Positions 9,556-19,100 of a stretch of DNA of 64,000 bases are shown piece after piece. The stretch lies in assembly GCF_030316855.1 (NCBI RefSeq), contig NZ_JASZYR010000001.1, positions 806,001 through 870,000 on the forward strand, written 5' to 3'. The notes under the pieces were generated by a model, which saw only the letters and a list, made by a program, of their open reading frames with translations, did no database searches and had not been told where the DNA came from. Every line of letters starts with the position of its first letter. Positions within the stretch are counted from its first letter, which is position 1. The translations under genes were made by a program, and so were the position numbers. The DNA is from Variovorax sp. J22P240. Its GTDB lineage: Bacteria; Pseudomonadota; Gammaproteobacteria; Burkholderiales; Burkholderiaceae_C.

Positions 9556-10047
9556 TCAGCCTTTCAGGTCCTCGAGCGTCTTTCCGCTGGCCAAGGCCTC
9601 TTTCATCCAGCGCGGCTGAGGCCCGCGGCCAGTCCACGAGTGTCCGCTGCCATCGCGATAGAGCACGGACGACGGGCGGCGCTTGAACTTGCGAGTCTTG
9701 GCCTTCTTGGCCGGCGCGGCCGGAGTGCCGCTCATGAATTCGTCGAGCGATCGGCCCGAGGCCAATGCATCGCGAAGCCAATGCGGACGTGGCCCGCGAC
9801 CCGACCAAGCATTGCCATCGCCATCGCTGTATTTGGCGCCCTTGACTGTGGCTGCATTCTTCGTCGCGGACTTCCGGACGGCGGCAGGCGCAGCGCCAAA
9901 ACCGAGTTGGTGCGCGGTCAATCCGTAGTGATCGATCGCCACCTTGATGCGCGAGATCACGCCTGAGACCTCTTTCTCGCGAAGGGCATCGGCCTGTCGC
10001 TGCAGCGTCGCGATCTTCTTCTGAAGTTGTGAATAAGTTTGGGTCAT
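9556..10047 (-). CDS. H-NS family DNA-binding protein with two C-terminal modules
   Basis: 163-aa nucleoid-associated protein expected to bind curved or AT-rich DNA and silence genes. The N-terminal 45 residues form the coiled-coil oligomerisation region (SQLQKKIATLQRQADALREK). The usual C-terminal H-NS DNA-binding motif is present twice: YSDGDGNAWSGRGPRPHW (about residues 76-93) and YRDGSGHSWTGRGPQPRW (about 128-145), joined by a Lys/Arg/Ala-rich AT-hook-like linker. Typical betaproteobacterial H-NS-like proteins of about 100 aa have one copy. The ATG at 10047 (MTQTYSQLQ) is chosen over a start 7 codons earlier. It is monocistronic, with a fairly AT-rich 250-base upstream region. Confidence 0.92.
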   Translation of the reverse strand: MTQTYSQLQKKIATLQRQADALREKEVSGVISRIKVAIDHYGLTAHQLGFGAAPAAVRKSATKNAATVKGAKYSDGDGNAWSGRGPRPHWLRDALASGRSLDEFMSGTPAAPAKKAKTRKFKRRPSSVLYRDGSGHSWTGRGPQPRWMKEALASGKTLEDLKG

Positions 10048-10303
10048 AAGTCGTCTTTGTCTAATCAATCAAGAGGCGTAGCTTAATCCCAACGGTCATG
10101 ACGCCTCCAGAAGAGTCCTTTTCCCTCTTTGAAACATCTGTTTTTCTGTGGGAACAATGCTATTTTTTTTGCCTTCAAACTCCCGCGAACGTGACAAACG
10201 CCGCGACATGTCCATCTGGTCGAACAGCACTGCCACTTCATGCGAGCTCTGGCATGCGAGGATCAAAAGCTCAAAGCAACTCGATAAGTTTGGCAAAGAC
10301 GAC
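10048..10303. other. AT-richer intergenic region between divergent H-NS-like and LuxR-type genes
   Basis: 256 bases, clearly lower in G+C than the flanks, with T-runs around 10140-10170. It must hold the promoters of both divergent genes. A TTGAAA hexamer at 10129-10134 could be a -35 box for the plus strand, but no convincing -10 lies at 16-18 bases. The base composition makes it a natural H-NS target, so the H-NS-like gene may regulate itself and its neighbour; that is inference. Confidence 0.4.
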
Positions 10304-10942
10304 ATGAGCATTTATGTGATCGACGACCATCCACTCATGCGAGACGCAGTCTCCATGGTGCTACGCAGGGTGCGCCCCGCGGCCAACATCGTCGAATTGG
10401 ACCGACTGTCCCGATTGGACGACGCCGTCGTCAAGCACGGTGCGCCCGACCTGGTCTGCCTGGACCTGAATCTGCCGGACACCACCGGCTGCTCCGGTGT
10501 AATTGCCGTGAAGCAGTGCTTCTCGGGTGTCCCGCTCGCCGTCTATTCGGCCTCTCCGGCGGCTGACATGGAGGCGCAATGTCTCGCGCACGGTGCGGAT
10601 ATCTATATCGACAAGGCCAGTGGCGCCACGCAACTGACGTCATCGCTGCGAGCGCTGCTCGTCGATCCGGTCGACAACGACGCAGACTGCGATGAAGCGC
10701 TCGCCTCAGGAGATCCAATGACGAAGCGCCAGCGCCAGTTGGTGCAACTGCTCAATGAAGGACTGGGCAATCGCGAGATGGCCCAGCGTCTGGAGATCAG
10801 CGAAGACACGGTCAAGGTGCACATGTGGCGGCTGTACAAGCGCATCGGCGTCAGCAGTCGGACGCAGGCCCTGCACTACGCGAGGACGAAAGGATTACTA
10901 GGCCAGCAGGCCGATCAGTTCTCCAACGGCTCCGGGATCTGA
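10304..10942 (+). CDS. LuxR-type response regulator
   Basis: 212-aa two-domain regulator. The receiver (1-120) has the acidic pair DD at 7-8 and phospho-acceptor D54 in CLDLNLPD; the LuxR/FixJ helix-turn-helix (about 140-205) shows MTKRQRQLVQLLNEGLGNRE and ISEDTVKVHMWRLYKRIGV. The start is set at the ATG at 10304 because the receiver fold begins there (MSIYVIDDHP); the frame stays open 52 codons upstream, with another ATG at 10208, and no strong ribosome site decides between them. No histidine kinase is adjacent, so it is an orphan or partners a distant kinase. The receiver Lys is in IDKASG rather than the usual KP or KG setting, as in some NarL-like proteins that need checking for phosphorylation. 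Confidence 0.9.
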   Translation: MSIYVIDDHPLMRDAVSMVLRRVRPAANIVELDRLSRLDDAVVKHGAPDLVCLDLNLPDTTGCSGVIAVKQCFSGVPLAVYSASPAADMEAQCLAHGADIYIDKASGATQLTSSLRALLVDPVDNDADCDEALASGDPMTKRQRQLVQLLNEGLGNREMAQRLEISEDTVKVHMWRLYKRIGVSSRTQALHYARTKGLLGQQADQFSNGSGI

Positions 10943-10962
10943 GCAGACAGAACGCCCACCGA

Positions 10963-11169
10963 TCAGCGAATCGTCGAAAGGCGCCCGAAGGCCGTGCCCG
11001 CGCCCATCGTGCTGGTGCATTCCTTGACCAGGGCGGCGGATTGCGTGACCTGATCGGTCATCCGCTCATTCAGTGGCCGCCAGCCGCGGTACAGGGGAAC
11101 CACAAGGAACCAACCCGTTGCCCCCACGGCCAATGCGGCGCCAATGCAGACCCAGTGCATGAATTCCAT
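10963..11169 (-). CDS. small single-pass membrane protein
   Basis: 68-aa predicted protein with one N-terminal membrane helix (VCIGAALAVGATGWFLVVPLY, residues 7-27) followed by a polar tail. The ATG at 11169 is preceded by GAGGTCGAGGA, a usable ribosome site. Family not recognised. It converges with the LuxR-type gene, 20 bases from its stop. Length and a hydrophobic segment alone make this a moderate call. Confidence 0.5.
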   Translation of the reverse strand: MEFMHWVCIGAALAVGATGWFLVVPLYRGWRPLNERMTDQVTQSAALVKECTSTMGAGTAFGRLSTIR

Positions 11170-11331
11170 TCCTCGACCTCTTCGTGTTGCGGTGGCCCTC
11201 AGTCTGCACGTTCACCCGTCCTTTGGGCATCCGCCGTTTGGCGCATCCTGAGCAGTTGCTCACGCTCTGAACCGGTCAGATATCACGATTTGCGTCGATC
11301 TCTGCGCTCGGCTTCCTGTCGATACGCGGAC

Positions 11332-11568
11332 TCATTCGCACGTGCACGATGCCGCGCGGGTACAGAAGCCCGCGGCGTTGGACGCCGTACTGGTTCCGGC
11401 CTTGCAGGAAGGCCGCGCTTTCGCTGGACAAGCAATGTCGCATCCCAGGCAGCCGCCAGATACCGGTGCAGCGCAAAAGTTGCCGGACTGCGGGGGCTGC
11501 ATTGCGGTCGAAAGCGGTTGCCCGCAACCGCACAACAACGCCGCGACAATCAAAATCAACGCTTTCAT
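11332..11568 (-). CDS. small Cys-rich lipoprotein
   Basis: 78-aa protein with a clean export signal: MKALILIVAALL followed by C-G-C, with Cys15 the likely lipidated residue (LCGC lipobox; Cys13 is an alternative). Ten of 78 residues are Cys (13, 15, 32, 40, 43, 47, 55, 69, 75, 77), and the mature part holds pairs such as GCLGC and SCTC, suggesting disulphides or metal binding in the periplasm. An AAGGAA box 8 bases before the ATG supports the start. Family not recognised. Longer overlapping frames in other phases (11276-11656) lack a signal peptide and are treated as shadows. Confidence 0.65.
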   Translation of the reverse strand: MKALILIVAALLCGCGQPLSTAMQPPQSGNFCAAPVSGGCLGCDIACPAKARPSCKAGTSTASNAAGFCTRAASCTCE

Positions 11569-11744
11569 TGGACAGTTCCTTGTGTGGCCGATGGCCGATG
11601 TGTGAAATTCGTCTTCTCATCGTCGAATCTATCTTCAAGCCAGGCAGGGCGTGCAATTCGCACCGACTACAGTCTCGTTGGAAGAAAAAGTCTTCAACTC
11701 GTGTGCGCGCAAGTCAGCCATGAGGCCAGCCTCACACGCCATTC

Positions 11745-12311
11745 ATGACCTTCAAGAAACTGCGGATCACCGGGCCGGCAGCCAGCGTCTATGAGTTGGG
11801 CCAGCCCATGTGGGTTTACGACGGAAGCGTGCTCCTCGGGACGCTCGACCCCGTGCCATTGCTCAACATGGGCACGGAGATCCACGTCGAGGCCTTCACG
11901 CCCACCCGTGTCGTCCGTGACGAACGCCGCCACGTCGGCCGGCTGATTTTCCTGGAGATCTGCGCCTTCATTGCCGAGCACTTTCACCAGATCCAGGCGA
12001 TCAGCTTCGTTTTCACGCGGCAGGTCGACGTCCTGGGCGGCGGGGCGGAGCAGGCCACGTCGCGCGCTGAAACGGTGGACCGCATCGGCGCGGTCAATGT
12101 CCAGATCGCACCGAAGGCGGACGCCTTACCGGGCCACTTCGTCGTCTCGGGCGTCTGGGTCTACAGCGAGCGCAACCTCGAAACCCTCAAGATCGTGCTC
12201 GAAGAGCAGCGAGCGCTCTACCGCGCCACACCGATCGAAGCCGGCGCAAGAGACAAGCCCGGGCTCCGCGCAGCCCTCGCGCGCCTGATCGGCCGACGCA
12301 GCGATCCATAG
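11745..12311 (+). CDS. hypothetical protein
   Basis: 188-aa protein of unknown function, without signal peptide or membrane segment. It mixes beta-strand-like stretches (VYDGSVLLGTLDPVPLL, GHFVVSGVWVYSERN) with a helix around residue 70 (FLEICAFIAEHFHQIQAISF) and a basic C-terminus (RAALARLIGRRSDP). Codon use is typical of the window and the frame is uninterrupted, so the gene is likely real. It stands alone; 93 bases separate it from the Bug receptor gene on the same strand. Confidence 0.75.
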   Translation: MTFKKLRITGPAASVYELGQPMWVYDGSVLLGTLDPVPLLNMGTEIHVEAFTPTRVVRDERRHVGRLIFLEICAFIAEHFHQIQAISFVFTRQVDVLGGGAEQATSRAETVDRIGAVNVQIAPKADALPGHFVVSGVWVYSERNLETLKIVLEEQRALYRATPIEAGARDKPGLRAALARLIGRRSDP

Positions 12312-12404
12312 CCGACGCTGCCGCGAAGGCACCGGTTCCCTTGTGAGTCACCCCGCACGCTCCTATGATGCGTCGATTGACCTCGCCAAGGTCGGGAGAA
12401 CACC

Positions 12405-13421
12405 ATGCTGCCCATCGAGTCGGACGTCTCACTTTCGCGTCGCATCGCATTGCAACTCGGCCTGGGCCTGGGCGCAGGCATGTTGCCTGGCATGGGAGCG
12501 GCGCAAGGCGCATGGCCCACCCGGGCGGTGACGCTGGTGGTCGGCTACCCACCCGGCGGGCAGACTGACTTCGCGGGCCGCATCCTCACGGCGGGCATGC
12601 AGACCAGTCTGGGCCAGGGTGTGGTGATCGACAACAAGCCGGGTGCCAACGGCAACATCGCCACCGACTTCATCATGAAAGCGCCGCCCGACGGCTACAA
12701 GCTGCTCGTGGGCAATGGCAGCAACATGGTGCTCAACCCGCACACCTATCGCAACACGGCCATGGCCGACCCGCTGAAGCTCGTGCCCATCGGGCTGCTG
12801 CTGACTTCGTCGCTGATGCTGGTCGTACCGTCGAGCCTCCCAGTCAAGGATCTGACCGAATTCATCGCCTGGGTCAAGGCACAGGACAAGGCGGGCACCG
12901 GCATCGACTATGCATCGGGCGGACCCGGCAGCCTCGTGCAGACCGCCATGGAGCTCTTCCGCGAGCGCATCGGCAAGCCCAAGATGAACCACGTCCCTTA
13001 CAAGGGCAGCAGCCCGGCGATGACCGATCTGATCGCCGGGCGAGTCAACGCCATGTTCGACGCCTCGTCGGTGGTTGCCCCATTCCTCAAGTCCGGCCAG
13101 CTCAAGGCCTTGATGTCCACGGGCGCCAAGCGGGTGCCTGCGTTCCCGGATGTGCCGACTGCCACGGAGAAAGGCATCAAGGACTTCCAGATCATCTCCT
13201 TCATCGGGCTGTACGGTCCGCCCGGACTGAGCGCAGACATCGTCAAGAAAGTCAACACGGCGATGAACAGCGCGCTCAAGGATCCGAACGTGCAGAAGAC
13301 CATCGCCGAGCGCGGCGACGATGCCGGCGGAGGCACGCCCGAGCAGTTGGGCGAGCTGACCCGCCACTACTACAAGCTGCTGGGCGAAGTCGTCCGGGCC
13401 AATGACATTCGCGCCGAGTGA
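12405..13421 (+). CDS. Bug/TctC-family tripartite tricarboxylate transporter substrate-binding protein
   Basis: 338-aa periplasmic receptor of the large Bug family that binds carboxylates or aromatic acids for TctAB-type carriers, or acts as a sensor. Seen: an N-terminal export signal with a twin-Arg-like SRRIAL (residues 10-15) and cleavage near residue 35; the family start WPTRAVTLVVGYPPGGQTD; then GANGNIATDF and the C-terminal GLYGPPGLSADIVKKVN. The start has GGGAGA upstream. No TctA or TctB gene is nearby, which is usual for Bug genes in this order. The next gene's longest frame overlaps its end. Confidence 0.93.
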   Translation: MLPIESDVSLSRRIALQLGLGLGAGMLPGMGAAQGAWPTRAVTLVVGYPPGGQTDFAGRILTAGMQTSLGQGVVIDNKPGANGNIATDFIMKAPPDGYKLLVGNGSNMVLNPHTYRNTAMADPLKLVPIGLLLTSSLMLVVPSSLPVKDLTEFIAWVKAQDKAGTGIDYASGGPGSLVQTAMELFRERIGKPKMNHVPYKGSSPAMTDLIAGRVNAMFDASSVVAPFLKSGQLKALMSTGAKRVPAFPDVPTATEKGIKDFQIISFIGLYGPPGLSADIVKKVNTAMNSALKDPNVQKTIAERGDDAGGGTPEQLGELTRHYYKLLGEVVRANDIRAE

Positions 13422-13461
13422 GGCCTGCACCTCTGCCCACGAGAAGCCCAGAGACATTGAA

Positions 13462-13926
13462 GTGCCCCACTATTGGTTGATGAAATCCGAGCCCGACGAC
13501 TGCTCGATCGACGATGCACTGGCCGCATCCGACGCAACGGTGCCATGGACCGGCGTGCGCAGCTTCCAGGCGCGCAACTTCATGCGTGATGGGATGCACG
13601 TCGGCGACGGCGTGCTGTTCTATCACTCGAGTTGCCCCCAGCCGGGGATCGTGGGAATCGCCCGCGTGGCATCCGGCACGCGGCCGGACCCGACGCAATT
13701 CGATCCGGGTTCGCCCTACTACGATTCGACTTCGCGGCGTGAAGCGCCGAAATGGCTGCTGCTGGATGTGCAGGCCCTGCGCAAGACCCGCCTGCTCGGC
13801 CTGCCCGAAATGCGCGCGACGCCAGAGTTGGCCGACATGATCGTGCTGCGCAGGGGCAACCGACTGTCCATCACCCCGGTCGACGAAGTGCACTGGCACC
13901 TGATCACCGACAGGATGCTGGCCTGA
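13462..13926 (+). CDS. EVE domain-containing protein
   Basis: 154-aa EVE-domain protein, a PUA-like fold that reads modified bases in nucleic acids. The family start HYWLMKSEPDD is at residues 3-13, followed by VPWTGVRSFQARNFMR, GVLFYHSS and the terminal DEVHWHLIT. The GTG at 13462 is preferred because it puts the conserved HYWLMKSEP next to the N-terminus; an ATG at 13402 would add 20 unrelated residues and overlap the Bug gene by 20 bases. The cellular role is not established. It lies alone between the Bug receptor and a convergent lipoprotein gene. Confidence 0.9.
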   Translation: MPHYWLMKSEPDDCSIDDALAASDATVPWTGVRSFQARNFMRDGMHVGDGVLFYHSSCPQPGIVGIARVASGTRPDPTQFDPGSPYYDSTSRREAPKWLLLDVQALRKTRLLGLPEMRATPELADMIVLRRGNRLSITPVDEVHWHLITDRMLA

Positions 13927-13935
13927 TGGACGCTG

Positions 13936-15219
13936 TCAGCGTCTGAACAGGCGGTAGATCCGGTCGTAGAAATCGGAGGGAAAGGTCCAGTAGCGCGCAC
14001 CGCCGGGCGACCTCTGTTCGTCGAGCCCGCGGCGCAGCGGCGGAGCGCTGAGTAGGAACTGCGCAAGCATGTCGCCGCTGACCCAGGGATCGTCGTACCA
14101 GAACGCGTGCGAACTCACCGGCAGGTTGGGAATGTCGTTGGGGTCCACGCGGATGAGGTCGAAGCGCAGTTTCTGCGATGCCTCCACCAGGAAGTTCGTC
14201 TGCTCGGCGCTCAGTTCGGTGAGGTTGGGCCGGCCGGCACGCGAAGCGCGGCCGACGATGGCGGCAAAGCGCAGCACCGAATCATTGAGGTTGGCCGCAA
14301 TGCTGACGCGATCGATGATGTGGATGTACGCGCCCAGTTCGTTCACGAAGCGCCGCGTGTCGATGTCTGGCGCCGCGAAGTAGATCTGGCCCAGACGCAG
14401 GCGGGCCTGCAACGCTTCGTGCGATTCGCCTGGCCGTGGCGTCGCCAGACGTGCCAGCGCCGGGCTCAGCACCTGCGCGCCCGCGCTGTAGGCCAGCACG
14501 TCGATCCTCGATGCCTTGGTGTTCTCGGCCAGGAGCTCGACCAGCCGCGCAAAGGGTTCGACCGTCCGCGCGGCGTTGCTGACGTCCGTGAGGTAGCGAA
14601 GAATCGATCCCGCGGAAGGCCACATGAAGACCAGCACCACCATCCGACGCCCCGTGAAATGCCGGAACTGCGCCGCCTGCGCGGCCGCGCGCGGAACGGT
14701 GTTGTTGGACCCATGCACATAGATGAGCAATTCGCTGTTCGAGCTCGCCTCCAGGGCCTTGTTCACGAGAGCGAAGAAGGCCTGTGCCTCGGGTGAATCC
14801 TTCACCTCCTGCTTGGCCTTGAGCACGGCCATCTGCTCGAGACTCTCCAGATGGACGATGGGCCTCTCCGCGGGATCGTTGCTGGTGGAGAGCCGGTGAA
14901 GCGTCTCCCAGTCGAGCGTCTCGTCACCGACCCGGACATGTGCCACACCCATCCGCAGATCGTCCGTGGGCACGATCGTGTGCAGGGGCTCGGGCTCCTC
15001 GATCAACACCAGCCGGTTGGTGGCGTACAGCACGGGGACGTCGGTGGTCTTCAGCTTGGGACCGATCTTCTCGAAAGGATCGACATCGCCGTTGCTGAAG
15101 CTGACCGGCGTCGGCATGAGCCGCACATGCGAATCGCAACCGGACAGCAGACTCAGCGTCAGCAAAGCGACAACAGCCACGACAGCCTTGCCCAGGCCGG
15201 ATTCGAGAGCGGATTTCAT
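13936..15219 (-). CDS. DUF900 alpha/beta hydrolase lipoprotein
   Basis: 427-aa envelope hydrolase. The N-terminus is a lipoprotein signal (hydrophobic to LSLLSGC, lipidated Cys28). The catalytic part shows LLIYVHGSNNT (oxyanion region, about 165) and the nucleophile elbow in VLAYSAGAQVL (about 255), typical of DUF900 proteins, which have no settled substrate. The ATG at 15219 is used; ATGs 6 and 18 bases earlier are possible. It is transcribed alone, divergent from the META-domain gene. Its hydrolase fold recalls the last domain of the four-domain fusion at 6.2-9.2 kb, but the proteins are otherwise different. Confidence 0.88.
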   Translation of the reverse strand: MKSALESGLGKAVVAVVALLTLSLLSGCDSHVRLMPTPVSFSNGDVDPFEKIGPKLKTTDVPVLYATNRLVLIEEPEPLHTIVPTDDLRMGVAHVRVGDETLDWETLHRLSTSNDPAERPIVHLESLEQMAVLKAKQEVKDSPEAQAFFALVNKALEASSNSELLIYVHGSNNTVPRAAAQAAQFRHFTGRRMVVLVFMWPSAGSILRYLTDVSNAARTVEPFARLVELLAENTKASRIDVLAYSAGAQVLSPALARLATPRPGESHEALQARLRLGQIYFAAPDIDTRRFVNELGAYIHIIDRVSIAANLNDSVLRFAAIVGRASRAGRPNLTELSAEQTNFLVEASQKLRFDLIRVDPNDIPNLPVSSHAFWYDDPWVSGDMLAQFLLSAPPLRRGLDEQRSPGGARYWTFPSDFYDRIYRLFRR

Positions 15220-15331
15220 TGGCATTCTTGAACACATGGATGGACGCCACGATAGCGTTGTTTGAAGCGCTCATCATCGCCGCGGCTCGTGGCTAAGATG
15301 GCAGCCCATCAGGACGAACGAAGGATTCGAC

Positions 15332-16099
15332 GTGAAGGCCAAGCCAACACTGACGCTGATCATGCTCGCAGCGCTCGCCATTCCGGTGGCCGCCGCGGAG
15401 TTCGAAGGGCCGACATGGCAACTCACCGATCTTCGCGGGCTCGACGCGGGCACCCTCCCCTCAGGGCCCAAGTCGGTCACGGCGCATTTGGAGCGCGGTC
15501 GAATCAGTGGCTTCTCGGGCTGCAATCGGTACTTCGGTTCGTATGCCGTCAAGCAGGATCGCCTCGTCATCGGCTCCTTGGCGGGTTCCATGATGGCGTG
15601 CGACCCATCTTCGATGGCAGTGGAAAACGCCGTCAAGCACGCGCTGGCCGGCACCTTTCGACCCGTCGTGGCCGACGGCCGTCTCAGCCTGAAGGCGGAG
15701 AGCGGAGAGACGATCCTGTCGTTCAAGGCCGAGCCCACGCCCACGCTGGAGGGCCTGAGCTCGACCATCACCGGATTCAACAACGGTCGCCAGGCCGTCG
15801 TGAGCGCGATGCCCGGCACGACGCTCAACCTATCTTTCAAGGGAGGGCTCGTGAAGGGCTTCGCCGGCTGCAACACCTTCCGCGCTACATACAAGGTCGA
15901 CGGCAACCAGATCGCTGTCGGCCCCGTGGCCACCACGCGCCGGATGTGCGCCGGCGAAGGCGTGATGCAACAGGAGCGGGAGTTCCTCTCGGCGTTGAAG
16001 TCGACGAGCAAGTGGGCCTTCAGCGGCGCCCTCCTCGACATGCATCGTCCCGATGGCGAACGTACGTTGACGGGCACCCGCGAAAGTACGCCCAACTAG
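15332..16099 (+). CDS. double META-domain periplasmic protein (HslJ-like)
   Basis: 255-aa exported protein. The GTG start at 15332 has AAGGA 7 bases upstream and opens a signal peptide (cleavage near VAAA-EF). Two META/HslJ-like repeats follow: residues 24-130 with ISGFSGCNRYFGSYA and 135-250 with VKGFAGCNTFRATYK; each keeps the family GCN motif and a second Cys (MACDP, RMCAG). META proteins are linked to envelope or heat-stress tolerance, with no enzymatic role known. It converges with the autotransporter gene, 37 bases between stops. Confidence 0.88.
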   Translation: MKAKPTLTLIMLAALAIPVAAAEFEGPTWQLTDLRGLDAGTLPSGPKSVTAHLERGRISGFSGCNRYFGSYAVKQDRLVIGSLAGSMMACDPSSMAVENAVKHALAGTFRPVVADGRLSLKAESGETILSFKAEPTPTLEGLSSTITGFNNGRQAVVSAMPGTTLNLSFKGGLVKGFAGCNTFRATYKVDGNQIAVGPVATTRRMCAGEGVMQQEREFLSALKSTSKWAFSGALLDMHRPDGERTLTGTRESTPN

Positions 16100-16136
16100 T
16101 CCGACCTCACACCGCCGAGCGGATGCGGGCAGCGCA

Positions 16137-19100
16137 TCACCATGTGTACTTGGCGCCCAGCCGGATGGTCGTGGCGCTGTAGTCCTGGCTGCCCCACTGG
16201 TAGCCCAGGTTGCCCCAGCCGGTCCAACCACGACCCAGGTCGGCATTGACACCCACCTTCGCCTCGTAGCGATTCTTGGGGTACAGGTCCCCCAGAACCA
16301 CCTGGTTGAATGCCAGAGCGCCATCCACGCTGTCGTGCCACCAGTTCAGTGTGAGGTACGGCTGCCACTTGCGGCCGTCCTCTCGCGTCCAGGTGCGGTA
16401 TGTGCGCAGTCCCAGGCGCGAGATCCAACCGCTCTGGTTGCCGCCGTCGACGACGCGTGTGCCGTTGGTCTCGAGGACGTCGTCTTCGCTGTAGTGAAGG
16501 TAGATCAGCTGCGCCTGCGGCTCGATGATCCAGTCGCTGTCCTGGCGGATCTTCATCGCGTAGCCCCCTTCGCCTGACACGGTCAGCACCTTCGAGTCGT
16601 AGCGCACTTCGGGCAGCAAGTCGCCGTTCACCGTGTTCTTGAACCAGCCGTAGCTGCCCCATACATCGACGTAGGCGCCGAGCCTGCTCTCGTCGTTCTG
16701 GTACCAGGTGCCGTAGGCACCCAGATTCCAGCCGTCCGCCTTGCCACGCGATTGCGCCGTGTTGCCGGCCGCGGTCGCATCGCTGCGCGCCTCGCCGTAG
16801 CCGAGCATGCCGCCCAGCTGGAGGCGGCCGCGCTCGCCGCCCACGTTCCAACGCGCAAGCTCGCCGCCGCCCTGGATCAGGCTGGTGTCGGTGTCGGCGG
16901 TGAAATTGCCGTCCCGGCTGGTGGTGTCGGCGGTTCTGCCGACGACCCGCAGCCATCCGGAGCGGCGCTTGTCGTCTTGATTGTCGAAGCTCTGGGTCTC
17001 GATCCATTGGGGCTCGCCCAGGCGGTCGTGCAGACTGTGAACGAACATGTCGGCCGCCTGACGCTGGTTGGCAAGATAGGCGCCGACTTCGGGACGGTAC
17101 AGGGGCGCCTTGCCGATCGGCGGGGGCGGAGGCGCCGCACCGGGCGGCGGTGGAGGCGCCACACCCGGCGGGGGCGGTGCCACACCGGGCGGCGGCGGAG
17201 GCGCCACACCCGGCGGGGGCGGAGGCGCCACCTCGGGCGGGGGCGCAGGCACCACGATCTCGCGCTCCGAGCGCAGGTACCAGGCTTGCGCATTGGAGGC
17301 ATCGGCACTGCCACGAAAGAGTCGGTATTCGTAGGGGCCTTCGACCACGCGGCCGCTGAGGGCGAATGCCCCCGGGGCGGTGGTGCCACCGTTGACCGTA
17401 TCGATCAGCTGGATGCCGTTGCCGAGCGTCACGGCACCGGGGCCCCCCGCATTGGCGATGCGAAGCCCTGTCAGGCCCGTCGCCGTGCCGCCGTTGATGA
17501 TCAGCCGATCCGACGGCGAACCATCTCCTCCCAGGAAGGTGTTCAGACCGATCGTGCCGCCGCTGCCCGAGTAGTTGACCGCGGTCAGCGTCTTGAAGGT
17601 CGATCCCGCACCCGGAATTCCGGGCGGCGGGCTGAACATGATCTGGCCGGCATTGTTCGTGAGGCTGGTCACATTCGAGTTGCCCGTCAGCGTCCACAAC
17701 GAGCCATTGGTGAAGGTCACATTGCTGACGCTGTTCGCAGCTGTGATGGCCGCCCCCTGCACGGTGGAGGGGTCCACGGTCAGGTTCAAGGTGGTCAGAT
17801 TGCCGCTGACATTGAGCCACCGCCCGTCGTTGACGGTCGCGACCGAGTTGTCGAACGTCATGTTGGTCACGCCACCGGTGGCGGAGATCGATGCACCCTG
17901 CGGGCTTGTGAGCGTCACATTGGAAAGTGCAGCCGTGTTCACAGTCGTCGCAGCGCCGGCGGATGTCAGAAAGCCGGTGCTGCCGGTGCCAGTAGCGGTC
18001 AGCTGGCTGCCGTTCAGGGTGAGCGTCGCGCCTTGGGCGACTTGCGCGCCGGGGGCGGTGGCACCGCTCGTCACCACCGCCAGGTTGTTGCCCGTGAGCG
18101 CTGAATTGAGGCCGGTCGCGATAACGCCGGATTGGACGTCCCCGAGGTTTCGATCCTGCCTCCGGTCATGGAACCTTGTGCCCCACTCTGTACCCTGACG
18201 CCACCCTCGGTTCCGCCCCCGCTCATGACGTCGATGTTGGTTGCGCTCAGCGTGGTGCCTACGTCTGTTACGTAAATACCCGTAGCAGAAGAACTCCGAA
18301 CGGTCGCCTGGTCCAGTGTGACCGTAGCGCCAGCATGCGCAAAAATCCCGTGGGAACCACCCGCGCCGTTCGTCACTACCGAGATTCGGTTCCCGACGAG
18401 GGTTCCACCATTGGCCTGAATCCCGATACCGGCGGTACCGCCTGCGGTGATCGAGCTGTCGGAAATGTCGACGATTCCCCGATTGCTAAAAATGCCGTTG
18501 CCGCCCGCAGTGTTGATCGTCACCCTCTGGAGGGTCGCTCGATCCCCCGCGACTTCAAGATGAACCCCCCGTGCATTGCTGCCGGTGGCCGTGATGGATG
18601 TATCGATGAGGTTGACCGTCGCGACGGCGCCGTTGTTGATGTTGACGACGTTGGAGCCTGATCCCGTCGTCAGGAGCGACGCATGATTGAACGTGGCCGT
18701 CGCTCCGGAAATATTGAGCAGCACGGCATACGTAGTGGCTCCTACGGTGGAAATCGAAATGGGGGAAATCGAAGTTCCGTTCAACTGAGCTATGGCAGCA
18801 GCATTGGAAAGCCGCACGCCATAGCCGGTGCCCGTCGTGTTGATGGTGACACCCGGGTTGACAATCATCGATCCCGGTCCCGATAGAAAGAGGCCGGAGG
18901 CCCCTGCACCAAGGCCCGATGTCGTGATGGTGATCGGCCCTGGCGCTGGCCCGGCCGCCGGATCGATCACCAATGTGCCACCACCGACTTGAGCGCCGGC
19001 ACCGGTCGCCGTTGACACGTTGGTGCCGCCGACGATCGTGGTCGTGCCGGTATTGACGATCACCGTGCTGGCTAGATTCCCCGGTCCGACAGTCTGGGCA

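Noticed and set aside
6224..11000. Prophage remnant, because of lysozyme and H-NS-like genes
   Set aside because: No integrase, capsid, tail, terminase or attachment-site repeat was seen and codon use is like the rest.
17100..17250. GC-rich repeats resembling a CRISPR array or minisatellite
   Set aside because: The units code for a proline-rich linker within a good reading frame, vary in length and have no unique spacers.
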